From Methylococcaceae bacterium (GTDB taxonomy: Bacteria > Pseudomonadota > Gammaproteobacteria > Methylococcales > Methylococcaceae), in NCBI GenBank assembly GCA_902810705.1, contig CADDYU010000004.1, forward strand, positions 1-63,961: a DNA stretch of 63,961 bases, read 5' to 3'. The position numbers and the translations under genes are program-made. Below the pieces are notes generated by a model. That model saw only the letters and a list, made by a program, of their open reading frames with translations. It had not been told where the DNA came from and searched no databases. Shown here one piece after another: positions 1 to 8,555 of the stretch (its first letter is position 1; each line of letters begins with the position of its first letter).

Positions 1-288
1 GGGTTTCTCATCGACGCCGACGGCCGGTTGGAAGCCCTGCCGCGGGGGGGCCTGCATCTCGAACCCGTCGGCTACTGGTCGAGTCCCGCGAGCCGAACGC
101 GTTATCCGGTCCGCTGGTCCCTCCGCCTCCCGGTCCTGAACGCCGAACTGAACCTCTCGCCCCTGGTCGAAAATCAAGAGATCGAAGGCTTGTTCCGCAC
201 CTGGTCCGGAGCCGTCCGGGCAACCGGCACCGATACCCAGCACCGGCCCATCTCCGGCATCGGTTTCGTGGATGTAAGTGGAGACTGA
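1..288 (+). CDS. Lipocalin-like (AttH/CrtC-type) secreted protein, 3' end only
   Basis: The window opens inside this gene; 95 codons remain, read from base 1 in frame 1, ending at TGA 286-288. The visible part has the alternating strand pattern and closing segment of the lipocalin-like AttH / carotenoid 1,2-hydratase family (HLEPVGYW, then YPVRWSLRLP, then GLFRTWSGAVRATGT and a final GIGFVDVSG, matching the usual ending 'W(E/S)GAV...G.GYVE(L/V)(S/T)G'). Members are often exported and encoded after a FtsX-like permease and ATPase; those genes would lie left of the window. The substrate is unknown. The family call is fairly safe; a true hydratase activity is not implied. Confidence 0.7.
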   Translation, partial: GFLIDADGRLEALPRGGLHLEPVGYWSSPASRTRYPVRWSLRLPVLNAELNLSPLVENQEIEGLFRTWSGAVRATGTDTQHRPISGIGFVDVSGD

Positions 289-338
289 GAAAATAGTGAT
301 CCGCGGCACGACAACAATCTAACTTTCCCAAGCCCATC

Positions 339-1751
339 ATGGGATTGAACTTGCCCTTCATCATCCTGCTTTGCGTGGCCTTGCTCTTGGGCGGCTGCGA
401 ATCCCCGCAGAATGCCGCGAAGGTGGAATACTCCTCGCCCGGGCCGGTTCCTGCGGAACCGCAGCGGCCGGGCGATCCCGAAAAAGGTTACCGGGCGCTG
501 CTGAACGAGCCCTATCTCGGCTGCGGCATGCCTTACAGCGCCTATCAAAGGATCGGCGGCACCGGCGCTCCGCGAATTCCGGATCGCGTTGGCCGCAACG
601 CCGAGCTGCCCTATTTCCTCACCGCGCATCGAACGCTTAAAGGCGTGGAAGTGGTTTCCGTCAACTGCCTCGCTTGTCACGGCGGACTCTTCGACGGCAA
701 GCTCATCATCGGCCTGGGCAACGAGAACCTGGATTTCACCGAGGATCGGTCGATCACCGCCGAGAGCGCCGGCGCCTACGTGGACACCGAAGCCGAGGCG
801 GCGGAATGGCGCCGCTGGGCGAACCGGGTGCGCGCCACGGCCCCTTACGAAATCACCGATACCGTGGGCGCCAACCCGGCCATCAACGCGACTCTGGCCC
901 TCATCGCCCACCGCGATCCCAACACGATGGCCTGGTCGCCACAGCCGCTGATGGAACCGCCGCCGAAACAGGTCGCCCCCGTGAGCGTGCCGCCCTGGTG
1001 GCGGCTCGCCAAGAAAAACGCCCTTTACTACAACGCCGAGGGCCGCGGCGATCTGGCCCGAGCGATGATGCTGGGCGCCATCTACTGCGCCGAGGACGTG
1101 GCGACGCTGAGGGAAATCGACGCCTATGCGCCGGACATCCGCGCCTATTTCGCCTCGATCACGCCGCCTCGTTGGCCGTTCGGGATCAACCGGGAGCTGG
1201 CCGAACAGGGCCGGGCGGTGTTCGAAGCAACCTGCTCGGGCTGTCACGGCACCTACGGCGAACGCCAGAGCTACCCGAATCTGGTGATCGGCGCGGCCGA
1301 GGTCGGCACCGATCCCGCCTTGGCGCAGAACGCGGCCGACGGCTCCACCGACCGGTTCATCCTGTGGTTCAACCGCTCCTTCTTCGGCGAAATTGCCCGC
1401 GCCGCGCCCGCTCCCGGCTACATCGCGCCGCCCCTGGACGGCATCTGGGTCACGGCGCCCTATCTCCACAACGGCTCCGTGCCCAATCTTGCCGTGCTCC
1501 TCGACAGCGCCAAGCGGCCTCAGTACTGGACCCGCTCCTACGGCTCGGCGGCAGCGGATTACGATTCCGACACCCTGGGCTGGCGCTATACCGAGCTGCC
1601 CTACGGCAAGGCCGGCGCGAAGGATCCCAAGGAGCGCAAGAAGATCTACGACACCCGTCTGCCCGGCTACTCCAATGCGGGCCACACCTACGGAGACCGG
1701 CTCAGCGAAACCGAAAGGAAGGCCATACTCGAATATTTAAAGACTCTTTGA
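339..1751 (+). CDS. Di-heme c-type cytochrome lipoprotein (RoxA-like family)
   Basis: A 470-residue protein with a lipoprotein signal peptide: a hydrophobic stretch ends in LLGGC, with Cys20 as the lipidated residue, so it should be anchored in the periplasm. Two heme c motifs are visible, CLACH at 110-114 and CSGCH at 299-303. The segment PPLDGIWVTAPYLHNGSV in the C-terminal half is typical of di-heme cytochromes related to cytochrome c peroxidase and the rubber oxygenase RoxA. RoxA itself is longer (about 650 residues), so the electron partner and substrate are open. The ATG has no clear ribosome binding site. It stands 51 bases after the lipocalin-like gene and may be cotranscribed with it. 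Confidence 0.75.
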   Translation: MGLNLPFIILLCVALLLGGCESPQNAAKVEYSSPGPVPAEPQRPGDPEKGYRALLNEPYLGCGMPYSAYQRIGGTGAPRIPDRVGRNAELPYFLTAHRTLKGVEVVSVNCLACHGGLFDGKLIIGLGNENLDFTEDRSITAESAGAYVDTEAEAAEWRRWANRVRATAPYEITDTVGANPAINATLALIAHRDPNTMAWSPQPLMEPPPKQVAPVSVPPWWRLAKKNALYYNAEGRGDLARAMMLGAIYCAEDVATLREIDAYAPDIRAYFASITPPRWPFGINRELAEQGRAVFEATCSGCHGTYGERQSYPNLVIGAAEVGTDPALAQNAADGSTDRFILWFNRSFFGEIARAAPAPGYIAPPLDGIWVTAPYLHNGSVPNLAVLLDSAKRPQYWTRSYGSAAADYDSDTLGWRYTELPYGKAGAKDPKERKKIYDTRLPGYSNAGHTYGDRLSETERKAILEYLKTL

Positions 1752-1812
1752 AGATGACAGCACCGTCAGCCTTCAGAGAAGCATCAGGACGAATCGACAG
1801 GGAGCAAAAAAC

Positions 1813-2373
1813 ATGAAAATTTACACAGTCGGCCATAGCAACAGGACCTTGGAAGCTTTGATCGCCCTACTCAGAGAGCCGCACATCGGCTGCCTGGTGG
1901 ATATTCGGAGCCGTCCCGGGTCGGGACGCTTTCCCTGGTTCAACAAGCATGCCTTGGAGCAAGCGCTGGACCAAGCGGGAATTCAATACCTCTGGGAAGG
2001 CGAGAATCTGGGCGGACGGCGTCCCCCTATACCCGGCGAAACCCGGCACCTGGCCCTGGAAGGCGGATTCCGCGCCTTCGCCTCTTACATGGAGACTCCT
2101 AAATTTCGCGCCGGCATCGAGCGTCTGCTGGAGTGTGCCAGCACCCACCGGACGGCTGTGCTATGCGCCGAGAAAGACCCGCGCCAGTGCCATCGTTCCC
2201 TCATCGCCGATTATTTGACCGTGCGCGGCTACGATGTGCGCCATCTCATGGCTCCGGGTGAATGCCACCGCCATAGCCTTCATCCCGCCGCCTGGCTCGA
2301 AGGTTATGGCCTCGTCTACGACCGGCGGCTCGGCGTACCCGATCTGTTTTCTACGGACATGGCCAAGGCATAG
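1813..2373 (+). CDS. DUF488 family protein
   Basis: A 186-residue soluble protein with the hallmarks of DUF488: the N-terminal IYTVGHSNRT, the VDIRSRPGSGRFPWF segment, and the C-terminal CAEKDPRQCHRSLIADYL with the conserved Cys-x8-Cys-His-Arg arrangement. The family has no settled biochemical role; the conserved Cys/His/Arg cluster suggests a nucleotide-related or metal-dependent activity, but this is not established. The ATG is preceded by GGGAG with suitable spacing. It lies 61 bases after the cytochrome gene, same strand. Confidence 0.85.
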   Translation: MKIYTVGHSNRTLEALIALLREPHIGCLVDIRSRPGSGRFPWFNKHALEQALDQAGIQYLWEGENLGGRRPPIPGETRHLALEGGFRAFASYMETPKFRAGIERLLECASTHRTAVLCAEKDPRQCHRSLIADYLTVRGYDVRHLMAPGECHRHSLHPAAWLEGYGLVYDRRLGVPDLFSTDMAKA

Positions 2374-2441
2374 CTGGAGAATTGATTCCGGAAGGCTCGG
2401 CCCGCATCGCACTCGACCACGGTGGCGCTCCGAGCCGATGC

Positions 2442-2621
2442 TCAACCTCCGCCGTTTCGGAGGTACTCCTGAAATCCGCGAAAGATGGCTACCGCCGCAT
2501 AGATCATGACGACGAAGAAAATCCATTCCTGCACCGACACGCCTCGCGGATCATCGTCCAGAAAGACGATCCCGAAGATGGAGATCAAAAATAGGGCGAA
2601 GTAATTCAATAAGCCGAACAT
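2442..2621 (-). CDS. Small hypothetical membrane protein
   Basis: A 59-residue reading frame opposite to its neighbours. Two hydrophobic segments (about residues 3-20 and 31-48) flank a short acidic loop (DDDPRG), giving a likely two-pass inner-membrane protein. An in-frame ATG at 2636 would add five residues; the start at 2621 is preferred because a GGGGTG stretch lies about seven bases upstream. I recognise no family. The hydrophobic pattern argues for a real gene. Confidence 0.5.
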   Translation of the reverse strand: MFGLLNYFALFLISIFGIVFLDDDPRGVSVQEWIFFVVMIYAAVAIFRGFQEYLRNGGG

Positions 2622-2770
2622 CGCTTCACACCCCATGGAAAAAATGAGCGAAAGTTTAGGAAACCGCAGCTATGCTTTGCTGAAAGGCGGACAATTCCCT
2701 TGCCGCTGATTCTTGGAAAATAGATTGGCCGGCTAACGTCCGTATTCAACTCGCCAGATTAGACTTCGTC

Positions 2771-3664
2771 ATGAACACGCTGTTCTCCGAAATCGCCCGT
2801 CCGCCGGTCATGCTCATCCATGGCGGTGCCGGGCCCTTGGAAATGCATCCCGTGCGGCGCAAGGAGCGTTCAGTTTTCCTGCGGGCTCTGGCGGAATCCG
2901 CCTGGACGGAGATCACCGCAGGGCAGCCGGCGGTCGAGGCGGTGACTGCGATCGTCGAGCGGCTTGAAGCCTCGCCGCTCTTTAATGCCGGATACGGCGC
3001 GACCCTGCAAAGCGATGGCCTGGCGCGGCTCTCCGCGTCCCTGATGGACGGCGAGCGGCAGAAGTTCTCCGGGGTCCTCTTAGCCACCCATCTCCTGCAT
3101 CCCTGCCGGCTCGCCCTGGCCTTGCAAGAGAGGGCCGAATCGGTGCTCGGCCCCTTGGGGGCGCAACTGCTGGCCCGGGAACTCGGCATTCCGCCGCAAA
3201 ATCCAGCCGTCCCGGAACGGGCGCGACGCTGGGCCGACCAGCTGGCGCAGCACATCGAGCCCGCCGGCGGCACGGGCACCGTGGGCGCGGTGGTCCTGGA
3301 CACCGAAGGCCGCCTGGCCGCCGCCACTTCCACGGGGGGCGGACGCTTCAACAGCCCCGAACGCATCTCCGACTCCGCCACCGTGGCTGGAAACTATGCA
3401 TCGAGCTATGCCGCGATCAGCTGTACCGGGATTGGCGAGCAAATCGTGGATGATGGCCTCGCGGTGCGCCTCGAGACCCGGGTCCGTGACGGACTCTCCA
3501 TCGTGAAGGCCTCGGAGCAAACCTTCCAGGAAGCCCTTACCCGAAAGCGCGAATACGGCTGGATCGCCGTCGACCGCCGCGGCGCCTGGGCGATGTGCCG
3601 CACTACCGAAGCCATGGCCTGCGCCGCTATGAGCGCCAACCGGCCGGCGCCGATCCTGGACTGA
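2771..3664 (+). CDS. iaaA: Isoaspartyl peptidase / L-asparaginase (plant type)
   Basis: A 297-residue Ntn-hydrolase precursor. It begins with MLIHGGAG, typical of the family, and contains GGTGTVGAV, where autocleavage between Gly169 and Thr170 frees the catalytic Thr of the beta subunit. STGG and GRFNSPER follow at the usual distance. The enzyme removes isoaspartyl residues from dipeptides and has weak L-asparaginase activity in the cytoplasm. It is slightly shorter than E. coli IaaA (321). The next gene, mtfA-like, starts three bases after the stop, so the two are probably one transcript. Confidence 0.9.
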   Translation: MNTLFSEIARPPVMLIHGGAGPLEMHPVRRKERSVFLRALAESAWTEITAGQPAVEAVTAIVERLEASPLFNAGYGATLQSDGLARLSASLMDGERQKFSGVLLATHLLHPCRLALALQERAESVLGPLGAQLLARELGIPPQNPAVPERARRWADQLAQHIEPAGGTGTVGAVVLDTEGRLAAATSTGGGRFNSPERISDSATVAGNYASSYAAISCTGIGEQIVDDGLAVRLETRVRDGLSIVKASEQTFQEALTRKREYGWIAVDRRGAWAMCRTTEAMACAAMSANRPAPILD

Positions 3665-3667
3665 AGC

Positions 3668-4465
3668 ATGCTGTCCTTCTTCCGGCGGCTTCGCCGGCCG
3701 AAGCCCGACCAGCTCCCCGAGCAGACCCTGATCGCGGCGCCGCTTTGGGCCGAAGCGGTAGCCGCTCTTCCCATTCTGGACGGCCTGGACCCTGGGAAAG
3801 CCGAGCGGTTGCGGCGGCTCGCCACTTTATTCCTGCGCGACAAGATTTTCGAGGCGGCGGGCGGCCTGGTGCTGGACGACACCATCCGGGTCCGCATCGC
3901 CGCGCTGGCCTGCCTGCCCATCCTCGGATTGGACTATGATTGGTACGACGGCTGGCGCACCGTGGTGGTTTATCCGGGCGAATTCGTGCGGCCCCGCTCG
4001 GCCTTTGACGACATCGGCATCATGCACGAATGGGAAGAGGTGCTCACGGGAGAATCCTGGGAACGGGGCCCGGTCGTCCTATCCTGGGCTGACGTAAAAG
4101 CCTCGGGCCAACGCGACGGCTACAACGTGGTGATCCACGAGATGGCTCACAAATTGGACATGCTCAATGGCCTGCCGGACGGCTTTCCACCTCTGCCCGA
4201 GGACCTTGATCGACGCGCCTGGACGGAACGGTTCACCGCCGCCTTCGACCATCTGAACGAGCGGCTGGACCGCGACGAAAGCACGGCGATCGACCCCTAC
4301 GCCGCCGAGGAGCCGGGCGAATTCTTCGCTGTGCTTAGCGAATACTTTTTCGAATTGCCCCATTTGGTAATGACCGAATATCCGGCCGTGTATGGCCTGC
4401 TCGCCGCCTTTTACCGGCAGGATCCGGCAGGACGCCTGCCATCATGCCATCCGAGTCTGGGCTGA
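3668..4465 (+). CDS. mtfA: Zinc-dependent peptidase MtfA
   Basis: 265 residues, the same length as E. coli MtfA. The zinc motif HEMAH is at 157-161 (VVIHEMAHKLDMLNG), and GEFFAVLSEYFFE supplies the downstream acidic ligand region characteristic of this DUF980/MtfA family. The N-terminal half has the family's VVVYPGEF and the hinge before the HExxH. MtfA in E. coli binds the repressor Mlc and has aminopeptidase activity; whether Mlc exists here is not visible. It follows iaaA with a 3-base gap. Confidence 0.92.
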   Translation: MLSFFRRLRRPKPDQLPEQTLIAAPLWAEAVAALPILDGLDPGKAERLRRLATLFLRDKIFEAAGGLVLDDTIRVRIAALACLPILGLDYDWYDGWRTVVVYPGEFVRPRSAFDDIGIMHEWEEVLTGESWERGPVVLSWADVKASGQRDGYNVVIHEMAHKLDMLNGLPDGFPPLPEDLDRRAWTERFTAAFDHLNERLDRDESTAIDPYAAEEPGEFFAVLSEYFFELPHLVMTEYPAVYGLLAAFYRQDPAGRLPSCHPSLG

Positions 4466-4724
4466 TATGGCTAGGGGGCTCTTGATGCCCGATGCTTATC
4501 GGAGCGATGGGTCGACGCTATTCTCGCATCAACGCCGCCCGCTAGAGGCCGGTTGCGTTTTGATTGCCCTCCCATTGAGGACCGATTTTCAAGGCATCTA
4601 CAGTGTGGCATGAACTTCCGGGAAATCCGCGCGCCAAACGCGATAAATACCCCTCGTTCGGTTGGCCCCGGCCCGGCGCAGGGCGTCGCCTCATGGAATT
4701 CACTTCGGACGGAGCACACCGACC

Positions 4725-5237
4725 ATGGCCGAGCTTAAGATCATCAGCGACAAGCAACTCCATCGCCTGAGTGCGGAGGCCGCCGCCTGTTCCCGGCTGC
4801 GCAAGAACCTCAATCTTCATCCGATATTGGAAGATCCGGTTCAACGGCTTTTCAACGCCCTGGAACCCGGCACCTACGTCCGGCCCCACCGCCATCCTCG
4901 GCCGGACGGCTGGGAACTCATGCTGTGCGCGCGCGGCGCATTCTCCATCTTGGTTTTCGACGAGCAGGGAACGGTACTCGACCGGGTCGATCTGAGCGCC
5001 GCCGGCGGACCCGCCGCCGTCGAAATTCCCGGCCAGACTTGGCATGCCGTCGTCGCCCTCGCTCCTGAAACCATCATGTTCGAGGTCAAGCCGGGACCCT
5101 ATTCGGCTCTGACCGACAAGGATTTCGCCAGCTGGGCGCCGCTGGAGGGCGACCCGGCCGCCGAAACCTTCGTGACTTGGTACGAAAACGCTCGAAGCGG
5201 CGACAAGGCGCCGCGATTTTCGACCGCTGCCGCGTAA
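4725..5237 (+). CDS. WbuC-family cupin protein
   Basis: 170 residues from the ATG at 4725, which has GGAG about 10 bases upstream; a longer frame open to 4662 adds 21 low-quality residues. The core has a cupin pattern: GTYVRPHRHPRPDGWELMLC (metal-binding His/His/Glu set), then a second strand set ending IPGQTWHAVVAL with the fourth ligand His. This matches WbuC, a cupin often found with O-antigen clusters, whose function is not known. No polysaccharide cluster is adjacent. Confidence 0.82.
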   Translation: MAELKIISDKQLHRLSAEAAACSRLRKNLNLHPILEDPVQRLFNALEPGTYVRPHRHPRPDGWELMLCARGAFSILVFDEQGTVLDRVDLSAAGGPAAVEIPGQTWHAVVALAPETIMFEVKPGPYSALTDKDFASWAPLEGDPAAETFVTWYENARSGDKAPRFSTAAA

Positions 5238-5446
5238 GTCAGCCGCCATGGCTTGCCGGTCCCAAGTTGGCAGTCCGACCGGCAAACGCTACACTCCGCT
5301 GGGCGCGGCACCCTCATCTTCCAGCCTTAGCAAAGTCATGGATAGCCACGACTGGCTCAAGAAAATCCTCTTGGAGCCACCCGGTCCTACCGCTTTGAAT
5401 CTTTTGCCGTCCCTAACCGATCCATAAAAAAACCAACGAGGCTCAC

Positions 5447-6100
5447 ATGAATCATCGAATGAAGACTCTACTGGCTACCGGCTCGACCGCGCTGATGGCG
5501 AGCGCGCTGTTGCTAGGCTGCGCGACCAAGGATACGTCGAAGCCGATCAAGGCTACCGCGGTCGCCGAGCCGGCAGCCCCGACCCCGGGCGATAAACCCG
5601 CTGGGGCCATAGCCAGCGCGGCCGTCGCTAACGCCAAAGTGGAAGCGGTCAACCGGAAAAAGAGGATCATTACCCTGAGATTCCCGGATGGCAGGCTGGC
5701 CCAGATCAAATGTGGCCCCGAGGTGCGCAATTTTTCCCAAATCCAGGTGGGGGACGATGTCACGGTGGAGTTCGTGGAATCGGTCGAACTGGTCGTCACG
5801 GGTCCAGGCGGCAAGCCGAACACCGAGCACTCCTCCTCGGTCAAGCAGGCGCCCGGCCGTGACAAGCCGGGCGTCGCCGCGGCCAAGGCGGTGGAGGTAA
5901 CGGCGACCGTGGAGTCCATCGACTATACCACCCGCAAGGTCACGCTCAAAGGCCCCAAAGGTAAAATCACCACTGTGACCGCCAGTCCCGACGTCAAGCA
6001 ATTCGATAAAATCAAGCCCGGCGACACCGTGGTGGCCCGTTATCTCGAAGCGGCCTCCATCAGGGTCAGCGCACCGGAATCCTCGGAAAAGCCGAAATAA
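5447..6100 (+). CDS. Lipoprotein with two tandem homologous domains
   Basis: 217 residues. The signal peptide ends in LLLGC (Cys25), marking a lipoprotein. After a Pro/Ala-rich linker come two related modules of about 55 residues: KVEAVNRKKRIITLRFPDG ending GDDVTVEFVESVELVV, and ATVESIDYTTRKVTLKGPKG ending GDTVVARYLEAASIRV. Each looks like a small beta-barrel with a (T/I)LxxPxG turn and a QxGD or KPGD turn, as in DUF5666/OB-like domains. A GAGG ribosome binding site precedes the ATG. It stands alone, with a possible bidirectional hairpin after the stop. Function unknown. Confidence 0.7.
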   Translation: MNHRMKTLLATGSTALMASALLLGCATKDTSKPIKATAVAEPAAPTPGDKPAGAIASAAVANAKVEAVNRKKRIITLRFPDGRLAQIKCGPEVRNFSQIQVGDDVTVEFVESVELVVTGPGGKPNTEHSSSVKQAPGRDKPGVAAAKAVEVTATVESIDYTTRKVTLKGPKGKITTVTASPDVKQFDKIKPGDTVVARYLEAASIRVSAPESSEKPK

Positions 6101-6102
6101 GG

Positions 6103-6127
6103 CCGGGAGAAAGACCGGTCTCCCCGG
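6103..6127. terminator. Possible bidirectional hairpin between convergent genes
   Basis: CCGGGAGA (6103-6110) pairs with TCTCCCCGG (6119-6127) with one bulged C and an 8-base loop. It lies just after the two-domain lipoprotein and before the end of the convergent photolyase gene. There is no T-run, so intrinsic termination is uncertain. Confidence 0.35.
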
Positions 6128-6140
6128 TTGAGGCCGCCCG

Positions 6141-7574
6141 CTAGCGTTTCTTGATCCGCTCAAAGGCGGCTAGCGCCCGTTCTCGGCTGCCTTTCAAGTC
6201 GACTATGGGCCGGGGATAGGTGTTGTCTAGGCGCACCCCGGCCTTTTCCAAGACGGAAGACGGCGCCCGCCAAGGCTTGTGGATATAGGCAGCGGGCAAC
6301 CCGGCCAGCTCCGGCACCCAGCGGCGGACATAGGCGCCTTCGGGATCGAAGCGTTGCCCCTGGAGCACCGGATTGAAAATCCGGAAGTACGGCGCGGCGT
6401 CGGCGCCGCAGCCGGCGGTCCACTGCCAGCCCAGGGTGTTGTTGGCGAGGTCGGCATCGACCAGGATGTCCCAGAACCAGCGCGCGCCTTCCTGCCAAGG
6501 GATCAACAGGTTTTTGGTTAGAAACGAAGCGACGACCATCCGCACCCGGTTGTGCATCCAGCCGGTATGCCATAGCTCGCGCATGCCGGCATCCACCAGG
6601 GGAAGTCCGGTCCGGCCTTGCTGCCAAGCCGCCAAATGTGCTTGGTAACCCTCCGCCCAGGGAAATCCTGCGAAACGCGGCTCAAGAGGCTCGTCGGTCG
6701 TTTCTGGAAAATGATAAAGCAGGTGATAGGCGAATTCCCGCCAGCCGAGCTCGCGGTTATAGGCTTCGGCGCCGTCTTTCCAAATCCAGGCCGAATCGTC
6801 GCGCATCGCCTGGACGACCTGTCGCGGCCCGATTTCGCCGAAGTGGAGGTGAGGCGACAGCCGGGAGGTGGCCGGCAAGTCCGGCCGATCCCGCTGCGCC
6901 GGATAGCGGCCCAGGGCGGAGGCGACGAATTCGTCCAGCCGCTGCCGGGCGGCTTGCTCCCCTGCCCGCCAGAATTCATGGAAACCGGCGTCCCAGGGAA
7001 TTCGGGGCAGCAGCCCAAGCTCTTCGAGCGGCACGCCCGCGACCGTCTCGGCGACCGGAGGCAAGGCTTTGGGCGGCAGCTCTGGCGCCCGATCCAGACC
7101 CCGCTGCCGCACCGCTTTCCAGAATGGCGTGAACTTTCGATAAGGCTGACCGCCCTCGCGCTGAATTTCCCAAGGCTCGTTCAGCAAGGCGCTGTTGAAG
7201 GTCTCGACGGTCAACCCTTCCCCTCGCAGGACCCGCTCGATCTCGGTGTCGCGGGCGATCGCCGTGGGTTCGTAGAGGCGGTTCCAATACACGCTCCCCG
7301 CGCCGGTCTCGATCATGAGGCGGACCAGGCTCTGGAATTCGGCGCCGCGCCGCGTCACCAAGCGCGAGCCCAGTCTCCGGAGAGAGCCGTCGAGCGCCTC
7401 AAGGCTGTGGTGCAGCCACCAACGGCTGGCGCTTCCCATGGGCCAGTTTCCGCCGCTGACCGGCCCATGGATATAGACCGGAACGATCCGCTCGGCCGCG
7501 GCAACGGCCGCTGCCAGCGCGGGGTTGTCCGTCAAGCGGAGGTCCCGGCGAAACCAGACGACGGCGGTTTTCAT
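6141..7574 (-). CDS. phrB: Deoxyribodipyrimidine photolyase (class I)
   Basis: 477 residues from the ATG at 7574 (MKTAVVWFRRDLRLTDN, the standard photolyase N-terminus); the frame stays open upstream but the extra 71 residues are not photolyase-like. The N-terminal alpha/beta antenna domain is followed by the FAD domain with ELGWREFAYHLL, then TGLPLVDAGMRELWHTGWMHN and LGWQWTAGCGADAAPYFRIFNP, all diagnostic. It repairs cyclobutane pyrimidine dimers using blue light. It stands alone, convergent with the lipoprotein gene and divergent from the broken hydroxylase gene. Confidence 0.95.
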   Translation of the reverse strand: MKTAVVWFRRDLRLTDNPALAAAVAAAERIVPVYIHGPVSGGNWPMGSASRWWLHHSLEALDGSLRRLGSRLVTRRGAEFQSLVRLMIETGAGSVYWNRLYEPTAIARDTEIERVLRGEGLTVETFNSALLNEPWEIQREGGQPYRKFTPFWKAVRQRGLDRAPELPPKALPPVAETVAGVPLEELGLLPRIPWDAGFHEFWRAGEQAARQRLDEFVASALGRYPAQRDRPDLPATSRLSPHLHFGEIGPRQVVQAMRDDSAWIWKDGAEAYNRELGWREFAYHLLYHFPETTDEPLEPRFAGFPWAEGYQAHLAAWQQGRTGLPLVDAGMRELWHTGWMHNRVRMVVASFLTKNLLIPWQEGARWFWDILVDADLANNTLGWQWTAGCGADAAPYFRIFNPVLQGQRFDPEGAYVRRWVPELAGLPAAYIHKPWRAPSSVLEKAGVRLDNTYPRPIVDLKGSRERALAAFERIKKR

Positions 7575-8055
7575 GACGCCCCAATCGGCGCGCACCATTC
7601 CGAACGCGCCGTGCAAAGGTGCCACCCGCTGCGAAGCGCGGCAGCCGCTGGCAGATGTAGTGGGCAGACCCGTTCGTCTCGCGGCGAGATGCCTTGCAGC
7701 TTGAGCTCCCTCCGATTGGACTGCGTCCACGGAATGGATGGGCCGCTCGCCGGTGAACGGCCGATTTCGCGAATTCCCGGCGGGCAACTACCGTCATAAA
7801 TTACAGTCAATGCAGTATCGGGCATGGAGTGGCTCCGTGGGAGCCTGGTTTTATATAAAAACCGGCGGAGGATTCAGCGACGTGTTGAACCTCTTGGCTC
7901 CCCGTCACAACCTAATTGGCGAAGGAGGCAAGTCGCTGGGAGGAAAGATGGGGGATAGATTACCCCAAGTCTTTGGAGTGGGACTAGGCGATAGATTCGA
8001 GCGATAGTGGTCCGGGACCGGAGCCGTTTGCAATAGGAAGTTCTCCTTCCAAACC
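7575..8055. other. Intergenic region between phrB and the hydroxylase-like gene
   Basis: 481 bases without a convincing gene. A frame at 7738-8007 has no family-like content. The region includes GGTTTT-atata-AAAACC at 7847-7863, a short AT-rich inverted repeat that could be an operator or promoter part for the right-hand gene. I see no clear -35/-10 pair. Confidence 0.4.
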
Positions 8056-8545
8056 ATGGAAAATTTGATTGGGCATATCGCTGGTTTTGCGGCCGGAATT
8101 CTGGCGGAAAACGCCGGGGAATGGGCCGTGCACCGATACCTCCTGCACGGCCTCGGCCGTCGGCCGGGCAGCGTCTGGGGCTATCACTGGAACGAGCACC
8201 ACCGGGCGGCGCGGCGGAATGGCATGCTGGATTCGGATTATCGGGGTTCGCCGCTGCATTGGAACACCCATGGCAAGGAGGTTTTGCTGCTGCTCGCGAT
8301 GGCTCTGGTCCATGGCCCGCTTGTGAGCGCCGCGCCCGCTTATGCGGCGGGCGTTTATGCCGGCCGGCCTGGGTGGCTACTATATTCGCCATCGCAAGGC
8401 GCATCTCGATCCTGCCTGGGCGCGGCGGCATCTGCCCTGGCACTGGGACCATCATATGGGCGGGAACCCCAACAGCAATTATTGCACCGCCTGGCCCTGG
8501 TTCGATTGGCTGATGGGAACCCGGGTGAAGCCACCGGAATCTTGA
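8056..8545 (+). pseudogene. Fatty-acid-hydroxylase/sterol-desaturase-like gene, frameshifted
   Basis: The first part reads in frame 1 from ATG 8056: two membrane-like segments and His motifs HRYLLHG and HWNEHH, as in the fatty acid hydroxylase superfamily of membrane di-iron enzymes. After VYAG (about 8362) frame 1 turns into low-complexity sequence, while frame 2 continues the family with GYYIRHRKAHLDP, then LPWHWDHHMG and WFDWLMGTR to TGA 8543-8545. The junction is GCCGGCCGGCC (8359-8369), a tandem duplication of a 4-bp unit; removing four bases restores one frame of about 160 residues. Either the gene is broken, the repeat switches it, or the assembly is wrong here. Confidence 0.8.
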
Positions 8546-8555
8546 GTCGGCCAGG

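Noticed and set aside
174..1685. Long minus-strand open frame (about 500 codons) opposite the cytochrome gene
   Set aside because: It is antisense to a clear di-heme cytochrome, is rich in Gly/Arg/Ala/Val/His as GC-rich shadow frames are, and shows no family motif.
6618..7799. Plus-strand frame of about 390 codons opposite phrB
   Set aside because: Mirror of the photolyase codons; phrB is unmistakable on the other strand.
7738..8007. 89-codon open frame between phrB and the hydroxylase-like gene
   Set aside because: No ribosome binding site, no hydrophobic or domain pattern; probably chance.
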